This document shows positions 44,293 through 52,877 of a DNA stretch of 64,000 bases, piece after piece (the first letter of the stretch is position 1; the number at the start of each line of letters is the position of its first letter). Source of the stretch: Limosilactobacillus pulli (lineage in GTDB: Bacteria; Bacillota; Bacilli; Lactobacillales; Lactobacillaceae); NCBI RefSeq assembly GCF_947381555.1, contig NZ_CANCWQ010000007.1, positions 14,495 through 78,494 on the forward strand, read 5' to 3'. The translations under genes and the position numbers were made by a program. The notes beneath the pieces were generated by a model that was not told where the DNA came from, did not search any database, and saw nothing but the letters and a program-made list of their open reading frames with translations.

Positions 44293-44407
44293 TTAGTCCC
44301 GTGAGGCTAGCAAGGCAGTATCGTTTAAATTTGGTCGACGTTTGGTCGCGTTTTTTAAACAATATGTTGGAGCACTGGTTCACGAGTCGTGAGGCAGTGC
44401 TTTTTTT
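44293..44407 (+). promoter_or_regulatory. PyrR-dependent attenuator leader
   Basis: The PyrR recognition loop AGTCCCGTGAGGCTAGCAAGG (44295-44315) matches the AGTCCxGAGAGGCT...AAGG binding-loop consensus. It is followed by a terminator hairpin whose arms are AGCACTG (44371-44377) and CAGTGCT (44395-44401), with an inner TCACGA/TCGTGA palindrome, and a T-run. UMP-bound PyrR would favour termination. Confidence 0.9.
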
Positions 44408-44439
44408 ATTGGACAAATTTTGTAAGGAGTTTGGCGAAA

Positions 44440-44975
44440 TGAAAGAATTTTATGATGCGATGGCCATGAAACGGGCCTTAACGCGAATCACCTACGAAAT
44501 TGTCGAAAGCAATAAGGGTACGCAGAATCTGGTTCTGGTTGGGATCAAGACGCGGGGAGTCTATTTGGCGCGCCGCATTGCCGATCAGCTGCAGAAACTG
44601 GAAAACGTGCAGGTACCGGTTGGTGAGCTGGACGTTACCAACTATCGCGATGATCGACGACCGACCGTTAGCAATGAAGATCTAAAGCTGGGTGCCGACA
44701 TCAACGATCAGCGCGTGGTATTGGTCGATGACGTATTCTTTACCGGCCGCACGACACGAGCAGCATTGGATGCCATTATGGACCAGGGACGGCCACAAAG
44801 AGTGCAGGTGGCGGTACTGGTGGATCGGGGACATCGTGAGCTGCCGATTCGACCTGACTTTGTCGGCAAGAACATTCCTACGTCCATGCAGGAGCGCGTA
44901 AAGGTTAATGTAAGCGAGATTGATGGTCAAGACAGCGTCGTTTTAATCAAGCAAAACGAAATGGCACGGGCTTGA
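44440..44975 (+). CDS. pyrR: PyrR bifunctional attenuation regulator/uracil phosphoribosyltransferase
   Basis: RNA-binding regulator that senses UMP. The correct start is ATG 44440 (MKEFYDAMAMKRALTRITYE), with AAGGAG upstream, giving 178 residues. The open frame upstream of it is the attenuator leader and should not be translated. VGIKTRGVYLARRI is the RNA-contact region, and VVLVDDVFFTGRTTRAALDA the PRPP loop. It heads a unit with carA and carB. Confidence 0.95.
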
Positions 44976-45004
44976 TTGAGATCGTTTAGAAAAGGGAGAT
45001 TGCA

Positions 45005-46093
45005 ATGAAACGTTATTTGATTATGGAGGATGGCTCAATCTATGAGGGCGAAGGCTTCGGTGCCGATGTTCAAACCACGGGCGAAGTCGTCTTCACCACG
45101 GGGATGACTGGTTATCAAGAAGCGATTACCGATCAATCATATGCCAATCAGATCCTGGTATTTACCAATCCACTGATCGGCAACTATGGCGTAACGCTGG
45201 ACGATTTTGAATCGCTGCAGCCACAGATCAAGGGCGTCATCTGTCGGCAAGTAGCCCGTATTCCAAGCAACTGGCGCATGCAGGATACTCTGCCGGGCTT
45301 TTTGGAAAAGATGAACATTCCAGGACTGCAGGGCATCGATACACGTGAATTGGTCCGCAAGCTGCGGCATTTCGGCACGCTGCGAGGACGAATCGTCGAC
45401 TCAATCGAAAATGCAGCCAGCCTGATTGATGAATTAAAGACGCAAAACCCAACCCAAGGCATTATCAGCCAAGTCTCAACCAAGACGCTTTATCCTAATC
45501 CTGGGACCAAGCGCAATATCGTGGTCGTTGACTTTGGGGCCAAGCACAGTATTTTGCGCGAACTGGCAAAACGAGACTGTAATACGATCGTGGTGCCATA
45601 TTCAACAACTGCTCAAGAGATTTTAAATCTGCATCCTGATGGCGTGCTGCTTTCGAATGGCCCTGGCAACCCCGAGGAAATGACAGCGGCTGCCAAAATG
45701 GTTGCTGAGATTGAAAAGCATCTGCCGGTCTTTGGTATCTGCATGGGACATCAGATTTTTGCCTTGGCCAATGGTGCCAGCACCTACAAGATGAAGTTTG
45801 GTCACCGCGGATTCAATCATCCAGTCAGAGACATCGCCTCTGGTCAGATCGTCTTTACTTCACAGAATCATGGTTACGCGGTTGATCCAGCTTCAATCGA
45901 TAAAGAAAAGCTGATGATTACGCATATCGAGATCAACGACGGTACCGTTGAAGGACTGCGGCATCGTCAATATCCGGCATTCTCGGTTCAGTTTCACCCA
46001 GATGCCGCCCCGGGTCCGCATGATGCCGACGGTTTGTTTGACGACTTTATCAGTATGGTAGATCAACGAAAGGAAGCACGCACCAATGCCTAA
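45005..46093 (+). CDS. carA: carbamoyl-phosphate synthase small subunit (intact)
   Basis: Glutamine amidotransferase supplying ammonia to CarB. 362 residues. N-terminal CarA domain, then class I GATase from about residue 170. The nucleophile is C246 in FGICMGHQIF and the catalytic His is H331 in SVQFHPDAAPGPHD; the third residue of the triad, usually Glu, is D333. AAAGGGAG precedes the start. It overlaps carB by 8 bp. PyrR control assigns it to pyrimidine synthesis. Confidence 0.94.
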   Translation: MKRYLIMEDGSIYEGEGFGADVQTTGEVVFTTGMTGYQEAITDQSYANQILVFTNPLIGNYGVTLDDFESLQPQIKGVICRQVARIPSNWRMQDTLPGFLEKMNIPGLQGIDTRELVRKLRHFGTLRGRIVDSIENAASLIDELKTQNPTQGIISQVSTKTLYPNPGTKRNIVVVDFGAKHSILRELAKRDCNTIVVPYSTTAQEILNLHPDGVLLSNGPGNPEEMTAAAKMVAEIEKHLPVFGICMGHQIFALANGASTYKMKFGHRGFNHPVRDIASGQIVFTSQNHGYAVDPASIDKEKLMITHIEINDGTVEGLRHRQYPAFSVQFHPDAAPGPHDADGLFDDFISMVDQRKEARTNA

Positions 46094-49000
46094 ACGGACA
46101 GATATTCATAAAATTTTGGTAATCGGCTCTGGTCCAATCATCATTGGTCAGGCAGCCGAGTTTGACTACTCAGGAACCCAGGCCTGCATGGCATTGCGCG
46201 AGGAAGGCTATGAAACGGTACTGGTTAACTCTAATCCGGCAACGATCATGACGGATACCGAGATTGCTGATCATGTTTATATTGAACCTTTGACAGTCGA
46301 ATCAGTGTCACGCATCATTCGCCAGGAATACCCCGATGCCATTTTGCCAACGCTGGGGGGACAGATCGGCTTGAACCTGGCAGTGGCGCTGGGCAAGACG
46401 GGGATCTTGGATGAATTGAACATTCAGATGCTGGGTACCAAGTTGGATTCGATTGATGAGGCCGAGGACCGGGAAAAATTCAAAGAGCTGATGCAGCGTT
46501 TAAACGAGCCCGTGCCTGCCTCCAAGACGGTGGCCACGGTTGATGAGGCCCTTGAGTTTGCTCATGAGATTGGCTATCCAGTCATTGTACGGCCTGCGTT
46601 TACGATGGGTGGCACTGGTGGTGGCATGTGCCATAATGACGATGAATTAAAGGCCATTGCCGCCAACGGCCTTGATTTGTCACCAGCAACGCAGTGTTTG
46701 ATTGAAAAATCGATTGCCGGCTATAAAGAAATCGAATTTGAGGTAATGCGTGACGCCGCTGACAATGCCATGGTGGTCTGCTGCATGGAAAACTTTGATC
46801 CGGTTGGTATTCACACTGGCGATTCGATCGTGTTTGCACCTTGTCAGACGCTTTCCGACCGTGAATATCAGATGCTGCGTGACTGCGCGCTCAAGTTGAT
46901 TCGGGCGCTTAAGATTGAGGGGGGCTGCAACGTTCAGCTGGCATTGGATCCCAACAGCTATCAATACAACGTAATCGAAGTTAATCCGCGGGTATCGCGT
47001 TCCTCGGCCCTGGCCTCCAAGGCGACTGGGTATCCGATTGCCAAGATGGCTGCGAAGATTGCCGTTGGTCTGACTTTAGATGAAATCAAAAACCCGGTTA
47101 CCGGGACGACGTTTGCTGAATTTGAACCGGCCTTAGACTACGTAGTCTGCAAGATCCCACGCTGGCCCTTTGATAAGTTTACCCATGCCGATCGCCGCTT
47201 AGGCAGCCAAATGAAAGCCACTGGCGAGGTCATGGCAAGCGGGCGCAATTGTGAAGAGGCCTTTCAAAAAGCCGTTCGTTCTTTGGAAATCGATCAAAAA
47301 GACCTGTTTTCAAAAGCGGCTCAGCAGGCAACCGATACCGAATTAGAAGATAAGCTGGTACATGTTCAAGACGATCGCATCTTTTATTTGGCTGAGGCGC
47401 TGCGGCGTGGCTACAGTCTGGCGGACCTGCATGAATTAACCAAGATTACGGTCTATTTCTTGGATATCATTAAGCACATCGTTGAATTAGAAGAACAGAT
47501 CAAAGAAAATCCTAACGATGCCGCAACGTTAAAACCGGCCAAGCAATACGGCTTTTCTGATCCAACAATTGCCGATCTGTGGCAGACTGATGCCGACAGT
47601 GTGCGGCAACTGCGATTGCAAAACGGCATCGTACCGGTCTACAAGATGGTGGATACGTGTGCAGCCGAGTTTGAATCACAGACCCCTTATTTCTACAGTA
47701 CCTATGATCATGAAAACGAAAGCGTCAAAAGTGAGCGGCCATCCGTTCTGGTAATTGGCTCGGGTCCAATCCGGATCGGGCAGGGGGTTGAGTTTGACTA
47801 TGCGACCGTTCACAGTGTCAAGGCGATTCAACGTTTGGGCTATGAGGCCATTGTCATGAATTCCAATCCTGAGACGGTCTCTACCGACTTTTCGGTTTCC
47901 GACAAGCTTTACTTTGAGCCGTTGACACTAGAAGATGTCTTAAATGTAATTGATCTGGAAAAGCCAATGGGTGTCATCGTTCAGTTTGGTGGTCAGACGG
48001 CGATTAATCTGGCAGCTGGCCTGGCTGAGCATGGCGTCAAGATTCTGGGAACCACAGTTAAGGATCTGGATGCTGCCGAGGACCGGGAAGTCTTTGATCA
48101 GGTCATCAAGGATCTGCAGTTGAAACAGCCGATTGGTTTAACGGCCACGACTGGAGTAGGCGTCTTAAAAGCGGCCAAGGAGATTGGCTACCCAGTGTTA
48201 GTTCGGCCAAGTTATGTTTTAGGCGGTAAGGCAATGGAGATCGTATATAACGAAAAAGAGCTGCATGAATATCTCAGCCAAAACGCACCAGCCGCTGAAG
48301 ATCATCCAATTTTAGTCGATGCCTACCTGGAAGGGCGTGAATGCGAGGTTGACGCCATCTGTGACGGCAAAGAAGTGCTTTTGCCAGGGATCATGGAGCA
48401 TATCGAGCGGGCCGGCGTTCACTCTGGGGATTCGATGGCTGTTTATCCGCCTCAAAGCTTTGATGACGACATTAAGCAGCAGATCGTGGCCGCTACCAAG
48501 AAACTCTGCGTAGCCTTAAAGTGCGTTGGGATCATGAACATTCAATTCATTATTCATAACCATGAGGCCTATGTCTTGGAAGTTAATCCACGGGCCAGCC
48601 GGACGGTTCCATTTTTAAGCAAGATTACCGGTATCGAAATGGCTCAAGTAGCAACTCGCGTAATCTTAGGCGAGTCGCTGGCCAGCCAGGGGTATGAGGA
48701 TGGACTGTACCCAGAATCCAAGACCATTCATGTCAAGGCCCCCGTCTTTAGCTTTAATAAGCTGGATGATGTTGACAGCTACTTGGGGCCTGAGATGAAG
48801 TCTACTGGTGAGGTCATGGGCAGCGACTACACGTTTGAAAAGGCACTTTACAAAGCATTTGAAGGCGCCAAGATGCATCTGCCGGATTATGGCAACGTGC
48901 TGCTGACGATTGAGGACCGCGACAAGGAAGTAATTCTGCCACTAGCCAAGCGCTTTGCCAAGATCGGCTACCGGATTTTGGCGACAGATGGCACGGCGGA

Positions 49001-49271
49001 CTTCTTGAAGCAAAACGGTCTGCACGTTACGACGGTTGGCAAGCTGCATGAAGCAGATACCAAACGGGCCAACATTTTAGACGTGTTAAAGAACAATGAC
49101 GTGGATCTGGTTATCAATACCATGGAGCATGACTATGAAAAGGCTTCGGATGGCTTTGTGATTCGGCAAACGGCCATTGAGCATAATATTCCGCTGCTGA
49201 CGGCACTGGATACCGTCAACGCGCTGCTCAAGGCCTTGGAGAGCCGCTCATTTGCCACGCAGGCACTATAA
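46086..49271 (+). CDS. carB: carbamoyl-phosphate synthase large subunit (intact)
   Basis: 1061 residues, full length. Two homologous ATP-grasp halves: first with GSGPIIIGQAAEFDYSG, R129, TMGGTGGGMC and IEVNPRVSRSSALASKATG (E298, N300, R302), second with GSGPIRIGQGVEFDYA, YVLGGKAMEIVY and LEVNPRASRTVPFLSKITG. The C-terminal 130 residues are the MGS-like allosteric domain (FAKIGYRILATDGTADFL, NTMEHDYEKASDGFVIRQTA). GAAAGGAAG precedes the start. No other pyr gene follows. Confidence 0.96.
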   Translation: MPKRTDIHKILVIGSGPIIIGQAAEFDYSGTQACMALREEGYETVLVNSNPATIMTDTEIADHVYIEPLTVESVSRIIRQEYPDAILPTLGGQIGLNLAVALGKTGILDELNIQMLGTKLDSIDEAEDREKFKELMQRLNEPVPASKTVATVDEALEFAHEIGYPVIVRPAFTMGGTGGGMCHNDDELKAIAANGLDLSPATQCLIEKSIAGYKEIEFEVMRDAADNAMVVCCMENFDPVGIHTGDSIVFAPCQTLSDREYQMLRDCALKLIRALKIEGGCNVQLALDPNSYQYNVIEVNPRVSRSSALASKATGYPIAKMAAKIAVGLTLDEIKNPVTGTTFAEFEPALDYVVCKIPRWPFDKFTHADRRLGSQMKATGEVMASGRNCEEAFQKAVRSLEIDQKDLFSKAAQQATDTELEDKLVHVQDDRIFYLAEALRRGYSLADLHELTKITVYFLDIIKHIVELEEQIKENPNDAATLKPAKQYGFSDPTIADLWQTDADSVRQLRLQNGIVPVYKMVDTCAAEFESQTPYFYSTYDHENESVKSERPSVLVIGSGPIRIGQGVEFDYATVHSVKAIQRLGYEAIVMNSNPETVSTDFSVSDKLYFEPLTLEDVLNVIDLEKPMGVIVQFGGQTAINLAAGLAEHGVKILGTTVKDLDAAEDREVFDQVIKDLQLKQPIGLTATTGVGVLKAAKEIGYPVLVRPSYVLGGKAMEIVYNEKELHEYLSQNAPAAEDHPILVDAYLEGRECEVDAICDGKEVLLPGIMEHIERAGVHSGDSMAVYPPQSFDDDIKQQIVAATKKLCVALKCVGIMNIQFIIHNHEAYVLEVNPRASRTVPFLSKITGIEMAQVATRVILGESLASQGYEDGLYPESKTIHVKAPVFSFNKLDDVDSYLGPEMKSTGEVMGSDYTFEKALYKAFEGAKMHLPDYGNVLLTIEDRDKEVILPLAKRFAKIGYRILATDGTADFLKQNGLHVTTVGKLHEADTKRANILDVLKNNDVDLVINTMEHDYEKASDGFVIRQTAIEHNIPLLTALDTVNALLKALESRSFATQAL

Positions 49272-49274
49272 TTA

Positions 49275-49308
49275 AAACGACTCGTCTAATATTAGGCGGG
49301 TCGTTTTG
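49275..49308 (+). terminator. pyrR-carAB terminator
   Basis: AAAACGACTCGTC and GGCGGGTCGTTTT stem, ending in TTTT. It closes the unit right after carB. Confidence 0.82.
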
Positions 49309-49315
49309 CTTGGGG

Positions 49316-49346
49316 TTGACTTAAAGTACACTTTAAGGAATATGAT
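49316..49346 (+). promoter_or_regulatory. MerR/AdhR-type promoter of the alcohol dehydrogenase gene
   Basis: TTGACT (49316-49321) and TATGAT (49341-49346) are 19 bp apart, the over-long spacing typical of MerR-controlled promoters. The spacer carries the dyad CTTAAAGTACACTTTAAG (49320-49337), close to the AdhR operator of B. subtilis, a MerR protein responding to aldehydes. Confidence 0.8.
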
Positions 49347-49398
49347 AATCCTGTAATGATGATTAGATGCGTTGATGATCCAAAAAGGAGGAACCATT

Positions 49399-50439
49399 AT
49401 GAAAACAGCAATCTTTGCAGAACCTGGCAAAATGGTAATCAAAGAAGTTGCAAAGCCAACGCTGCAGGCAGATGATGATGTGATCATTCGCGTGATTCGC
49501 ACCTGTGTTTGTGGATCGGATCTGTGGTCCTATTCACAAGGCGATGCAAAAGAGAAGAACTCCATCAATGACGGTCATGAGGCGCTGGGCATCGTTGAAG
49601 AAGTTGGCAGTGCAATTACGACGGTCAAGCCAGGTGATTTTGTCATTGCGCCGTTCACGCATGGCTGTGGACATTGTGCTGCCTGTTTGGCTGGCTATGA
49701 CGGAACCTGTGATGAGCACCAGGGCTATTCCAACTGGAGCAATGGCTTTCAATCTGAATATATTCGGTTTACTTATGGCAACTGGGCACTGGTCAAGATT
49801 CCTGGTCAGCCAGCCGACTACAGTGAAGGGATGATGAAATCATTTATGACGCTGGCCGATGTCATGGCAACCGGCTACCATGCTGCCAGAACGGCTGAGG
49901 TCAAGCATGGTGACCGCGTTGTCGTTGTTGGTGATGGCGCGGTTGGTCAATGTGCCGTGATTGCAGCCAAGATGATGGGTGCCTCACAAGTTGTAATTAT
50001 GAGTCGGCATGAGGATCGGCAAAAACTGGCCCAGGAATTTGGTGCAACGGCCTATGTTGCTGAACGTGGCGAAGAAGGCGCGCAAAAAGTCAAAGAGCTG
50101 CTTGGTGGCGGGGCTGATGCAGCCTTGGACTGCGTTGGTTCTGAAGCCTCGATCAATCAATGTCTGGCGGTCGTTCATAATGGTGGTCACGTCAGTCGCA
50201 TTGGCGTACCTCATGGCAATGTTGATCCATTCACGCTGTTTGCCCGCAATATTGCTTTGACAGGTGGTTCAGCAAGTGTAACGACCTATGACAAAAACGT
50301 GCTCTTAAAGGCGGTTTTGGATGGTCAGATCAATCCAGGCAAGGTATTTACCAAAACCTACACGTTGGACCAAATCAATGAGGCCTACCAAGATATGGCT
50401 GACCGTAAGACGATCAAATCCTACATTGTAATTGAGTAA
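49399..50439 (+). CDS. zinc-dependent alcohol dehydrogenase family protein
   Basis: Medium-chain dehydrogenase of 346 residues from ATG 49399 (AAAAGGAGG upstream). Catalytic zinc ligands in CVCGSDLWSY and GHEALGIVEEVG; the structural zinc cluster is CGHCAACLAGYDGTC. Nucleotide loop VVGDGAVGQCAV. It resembles the AdhA/YhdH-side group induced by aldehydes in Bacilli. Its substrate is unknown. The MerR-type promoter suggests a role in reactive aldehyde clearance. It is monocistronic, and no MerR gene is adjacent. Confidence 0.9.
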   Translation: MKTAIFAEPGKMVIKEVAKPTLQADDDVIIRVIRTCVCGSDLWSYSQGDAKEKNSINDGHEALGIVEEVGSAITTVKPGDFVIAPFTHGCGHCAACLAGYDGTCDEHQGYSNWSNGFQSEYIRFTYGNWALVKIPGQPADYSEGMMKSFMTLADVMATGYHAARTAEVKHGDRVVVVGDGAVGQCAVIAAKMMGASQVVIMSRHEDRQKLAQEFGATAYVAERGEEGAQKVKELLGGGADAALDCVGSEASINQCLAVVHNGGHVSRIGVPHGNVDPFTLFARNIALTGGSASVTTYDKNVLLKAVLDGQINPGKVFTKTYTLDQINEAYQDMADRKTIKSYIVIE

Positions 50440-50454
50440 CCCAAATAGTCGAAA

Positions 50455-50488
50455 AAATCGTCCTGTCTGCAAGGCGGGGCGATTTTTT
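50455..50488 (+). terminator. alcohol dehydrogenase terminator
   Basis: AAATCGTCCTGTC...GGCGGGGCGATTTTTT hairpin with a T-run, about 16 bp after the stop. Confidence 0.8.
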
Positions 50489-50601
50489 GACTAAAAATAA
50501 TGCATGAATACTTAATTTACATATAGTAAGATGAGGGCGGTTAAGAAATTATTGCGACCAGTGGATTATTGATCAGAACTGGACAAAGTTTGTTATACTG
50601 A

Positions 50602-51009
50602 TTACTGATGGTCAGCTTGATTAGTCTGCTCATGTAAAGCTTGATTAGCCAATTGGTGAGCACCTAGGTTTTCTTTTTCGGGAACCCACTGGACGACGAC
50701 GGTTTTAAAATCGTCCATGCTGGCCAAAAGCTCGTCCAATTCTTTTTCATAGTGACGCGCATGTTCCTTACCTACGGCATCGCTTAATAGACGACTGTCG
50801 GTATAAAACAGTACGGTTTCTTGATTGGAAAAATGCTTTTTTAAATAGGAAAAACCTTGAATTGCCGCGGCGAATTCACCTTGATGATTGGAAGCAAGCG
50901 GCAAAAAAGACTTAAGCTGTTGCTGATTGCCATCTTTGACGATTAGGATTCCCAGTCCGGTTGGGCCCGGATTACCTTTGGTAGCAGCATCGGTATATAA
51001 TTTGATCAT
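50602..51009 (-). CDS. RNase H-like protein (reverse-transcriptase-like domain)
   Basis: 135-residue RNase HI-fold protein. YTDAATKGNPGPTG, HQGEFAAAI and FYTDSRLL supply three of the four acidic metal ligands. The fourth, usually ADxLANxA, reads AHQLANQAL, with His for Asp. This variant is common in the YpdQ/YpeP-like group, whose nuclease activity is uncertain. Divergent from ebsA. Confidence 0.82.
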   Translation of the reverse strand: MIKLYTDAATKGNPGPTGLGILIVKDGNQQQLKSFLPLASNHQGEFAAAIQGFSYLKKHFSNQETVLFYTDSRLLSDAVGKEHARHYEKELDELLASMDDFKTVVVQWVPEKENLGAHQLANQALHEQTNQADHQ

Positions 51010-51044
51010 TTGATTACCTCGGAATTGATTAGGGAGTGAAATTT

Positions 51045-51446
51045 TTGGAAGAAGAAAAACGCTACTTTTATCAGCCGGATTTAACCACGGCCACGATTCA
51101 ATGGTGCTGGTTGCTTTTAATTGGGATCGCCGGTGTCGTGGTCTGGCTTGAAATTACCCATTTTAACTGGATTACGGCCTTGCTTTTGGCGATCTTTATT
51201 ATTCTAGCAGTTTTGGCGATCGGTCGTCGCTCAGTTTTGGTTACGCCAACCAAAATGGTATTTGACCGGATGCTGCAGAACCGCTTTTTGGTGATTCCAC
51301 TAAAGGACATTCGCCAGCCACGCTTTACCAAGCATACGCTGACAATGACGGTTAATGGTGAGGTCATGACGTTTACGTTTTCGGCGCGCTCGATTAATTC
51401 GCTAAAGATTACTCTAGGCAACGCGGTGAAAAAAGATCATGAGTAA
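51045..51446 (+). CDS. ebsA: EbsA family protein
   Basis: About 133 residues from TTG 51045 (AGGGAG 8 bp upstream; the GTG at 51036 lies inside that site). Two membrane helices near residues 22-40 and 46-65 (CWLLLIGIAGVVVWLEI, ALLLAIFIILAVLAIG), then a soluble PH-like part. Matches the EbsA family named for enterococcal aggregation-substance expression; its molecular function is unclear. It overlaps lspA by 8 bp. Confidence 0.82.
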   Translation: MEEEKRYFYQPDLTTATIQWCWLLLIGIAGVVVWLEITHFNWITALLLAIFIILAVLAIGRRSVLVTPTKMVFDRMLQNRFLVIPLKDIRQPRFTKHTLTMTVNGEVMTFTFSARSINSLKITLGNAVKKDHE

Positions 51447-51927
51447 GGCCAAACGAAAGCATATAAAAAACAAGTCGTTATTGCCATGGCACCTGGTTTT
51501 GATTGTTGCCTTGGTGGCGATTGATCAAGCAGTTAAGCACTGGGTTACTCAAAATATTCCTTTAAACAGCAGCAAAACCTTGATACCGGGGCTGCTTGAT
51601 CTGGATAATCTGCATAATACCGGGGCTGCCTGGAGCATGCTGGAGGGACGCCAATGGTTCTTTGCGATCATAACGGTAATTGCTATTATCGTAGTTGCTT
51701 GGCTGATGTGGAAAAATAAAACCGCAGCCTGGATGATGACGGGACTGTCTTTGATTATGGCCGGCGCGGTCGGCAACTTTATTGATCGGCTCAGCCAAGG
51801 GTATGTGGTGGACATGTTTGCGCTGCAAAACGTCAATTTTCCAGTCTTCAACGTTGCTGATGCCTGTCTGACGATCGGCGTGTTTATCATGCTGATCGTA
51901 GTACTGAAAGAGGATGATCACAAATGA
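51439..51927 (+). CDS. lspA: lipoprotein signal peptidase II
   Basis: Membrane aspartyl protease that cleaves prolipoproteins. 162 residues with four helices. Catalytic aspartates in GNFIDRLSQGYVVDMF and FNVADACLTIG; NTGAAWSML is conserved. The N-terminal 14 residues are basic. Coupled to rluD by ATGA overlap. Confidence 0.95.
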   Translation: MSKAKRKHIKNKSLLPWHLVLIVALVAIDQAVKHWVTQNIPLNSSKTLIPGLLDLDNLHNTGAAWSMLEGRQWFFAIITVIAIIVVAWLMWKNKTAAWMMTGLSLIMAGAVGNFIDRLSQGYVVDMFALQNVNFPVFNVADACLTIGVFIMLIVVLKEDDHK

Positions 51928-52844
51928 ACGAAGAACGACAAATCGAGATTGACGCGGATCTGACTGGTCGCATTGATAAGGTTTTAGGCCATTTTTTAAG
52001 CGACGTTTCCCGCTCGCAACTGCAAAAATGGATTGAAGATGGCCATGTAACCGTCAATGGTCAGGTCGTTAAAACCAAGTATAAGCTAAAAGCCGGCGAT
52101 GTGGTCAAAATCATTCCTGAAGCACCACAAACGATTGATCTAGAGCCGGAAGATATCCCTTTAGATATTGTCTATGAAGATGATGACGTAATCGTTGTCA
52201 ACAAGCCAGCGGGGATGGTGGTACACCCTGCTCCTGGGCATCCTGGGCATACCCTGGTCAATGCATTGCTTTACCATTCGCCGCTTTCAACAATCAACGG
52301 CGAGTTTCGACCTGGTATCGTGCACCGCATCGATAAGGACACCTCGGGACTTTTGATGGTGGCCAAAAATGATCTGGCTCATCGTAGTCTGGCCGCCCAG
52401 CTAAAGGCCAAGACTAACCAGCGTGAGTATGCCGCACTGGTTCATGGAGTAATCAAAGAAGACCAGGGGACAATTGATGCGCCACTGGGTCGATCTAAAA
52501 AAGACCGCAAGAAGCAGGCCGTCGTAATGGATGGCCGCCATGCCGTTACGCATTTTGAGGTAGTGAAGCGTTACCGGCACTATACCTTGGTTAAATGCCG
52601 TCTGGAAACTGGCCGTACGCACCAGATACGGGTTCACATGGCCTATATCGGCCATCCATTGGCTGGCGATCCCTTGTATGGACCGCGTAAGACGCTGGCT
52701 GGACCAGGACAGTATCTGCATGCGGGCTTGCTGGGCTTTAAACACCCACGGACCGGTCAGGAGATGACTTTTACCGCACCATTACCAGACTATTTTACCA
52801 AGATGCTTGAGCATTTAGACAAAACTGACCGCCGGGATGAATAG
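51924..52844 (+). CDS. rluD: pseudouridine synthase RluA/RluD family
   Basis: 306 residues. N-terminal S4 domain (SRSQLQKWIEDGHVTVNGQ), catalytic HRIDKDTSGLLMVAKND with the nucleophilic Asp, and GRTHQIRVHMAYIGHPLAGDPLYG. It likely modifies 23S rRNA helix 69 or similar sites. lspA-rluD is a conserved lactobacillar pair, often followed by the pyr operon. Here the degenerate carA homologue follows after 33 bp. Confidence 0.93.
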   Translation: MNEERQIEIDADLTGRIDKVLGHFLSDVSRSQLQKWIEDGHVTVNGQVVKTKYKLKAGDVVKIIPEAPQTIDLEPEDIPLDIVYEDDDVIVVNKPAGMVVHPAPGHPGHTLVNALLYHSPLSTINGEFRPGIVHRIDKDTSGLLMVAKNDLAHRSLAAQLKAKTNQREYAALVHGVIKEDQGTIDAPLGRSKKDRKKQAVVMDGRHAVTHFEVVKRYRHYTLVKCRLETGRTHQIRVHMAYIGHPLAGDPLYGPRKTLAGPGQYLHAGLLGFKHPRTGQEMTFTAPLPDYFTKMLEHLDKTDRRDE

Positions 52845-52877
52845 ACAATTGGCGGCTGCAAAGTGAGATGAGATTGG

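Noticed and set aside
44280..44439. N-terminal extension of PyrR starting at 44280
   Set aside because: This stretch is the PyrR-binding leader and terminator. The true start at 44440 has its own ribosome site and matches the known PyrR N-terminus.
50560..50601. Promoter-like TTGATC...TATACT after the alcohol dehydrogenase
   Set aside because: Spacing of 19 bp without a dyad, and it points into the antisense strand of the RNase H-like gene; no transcript end is evident.
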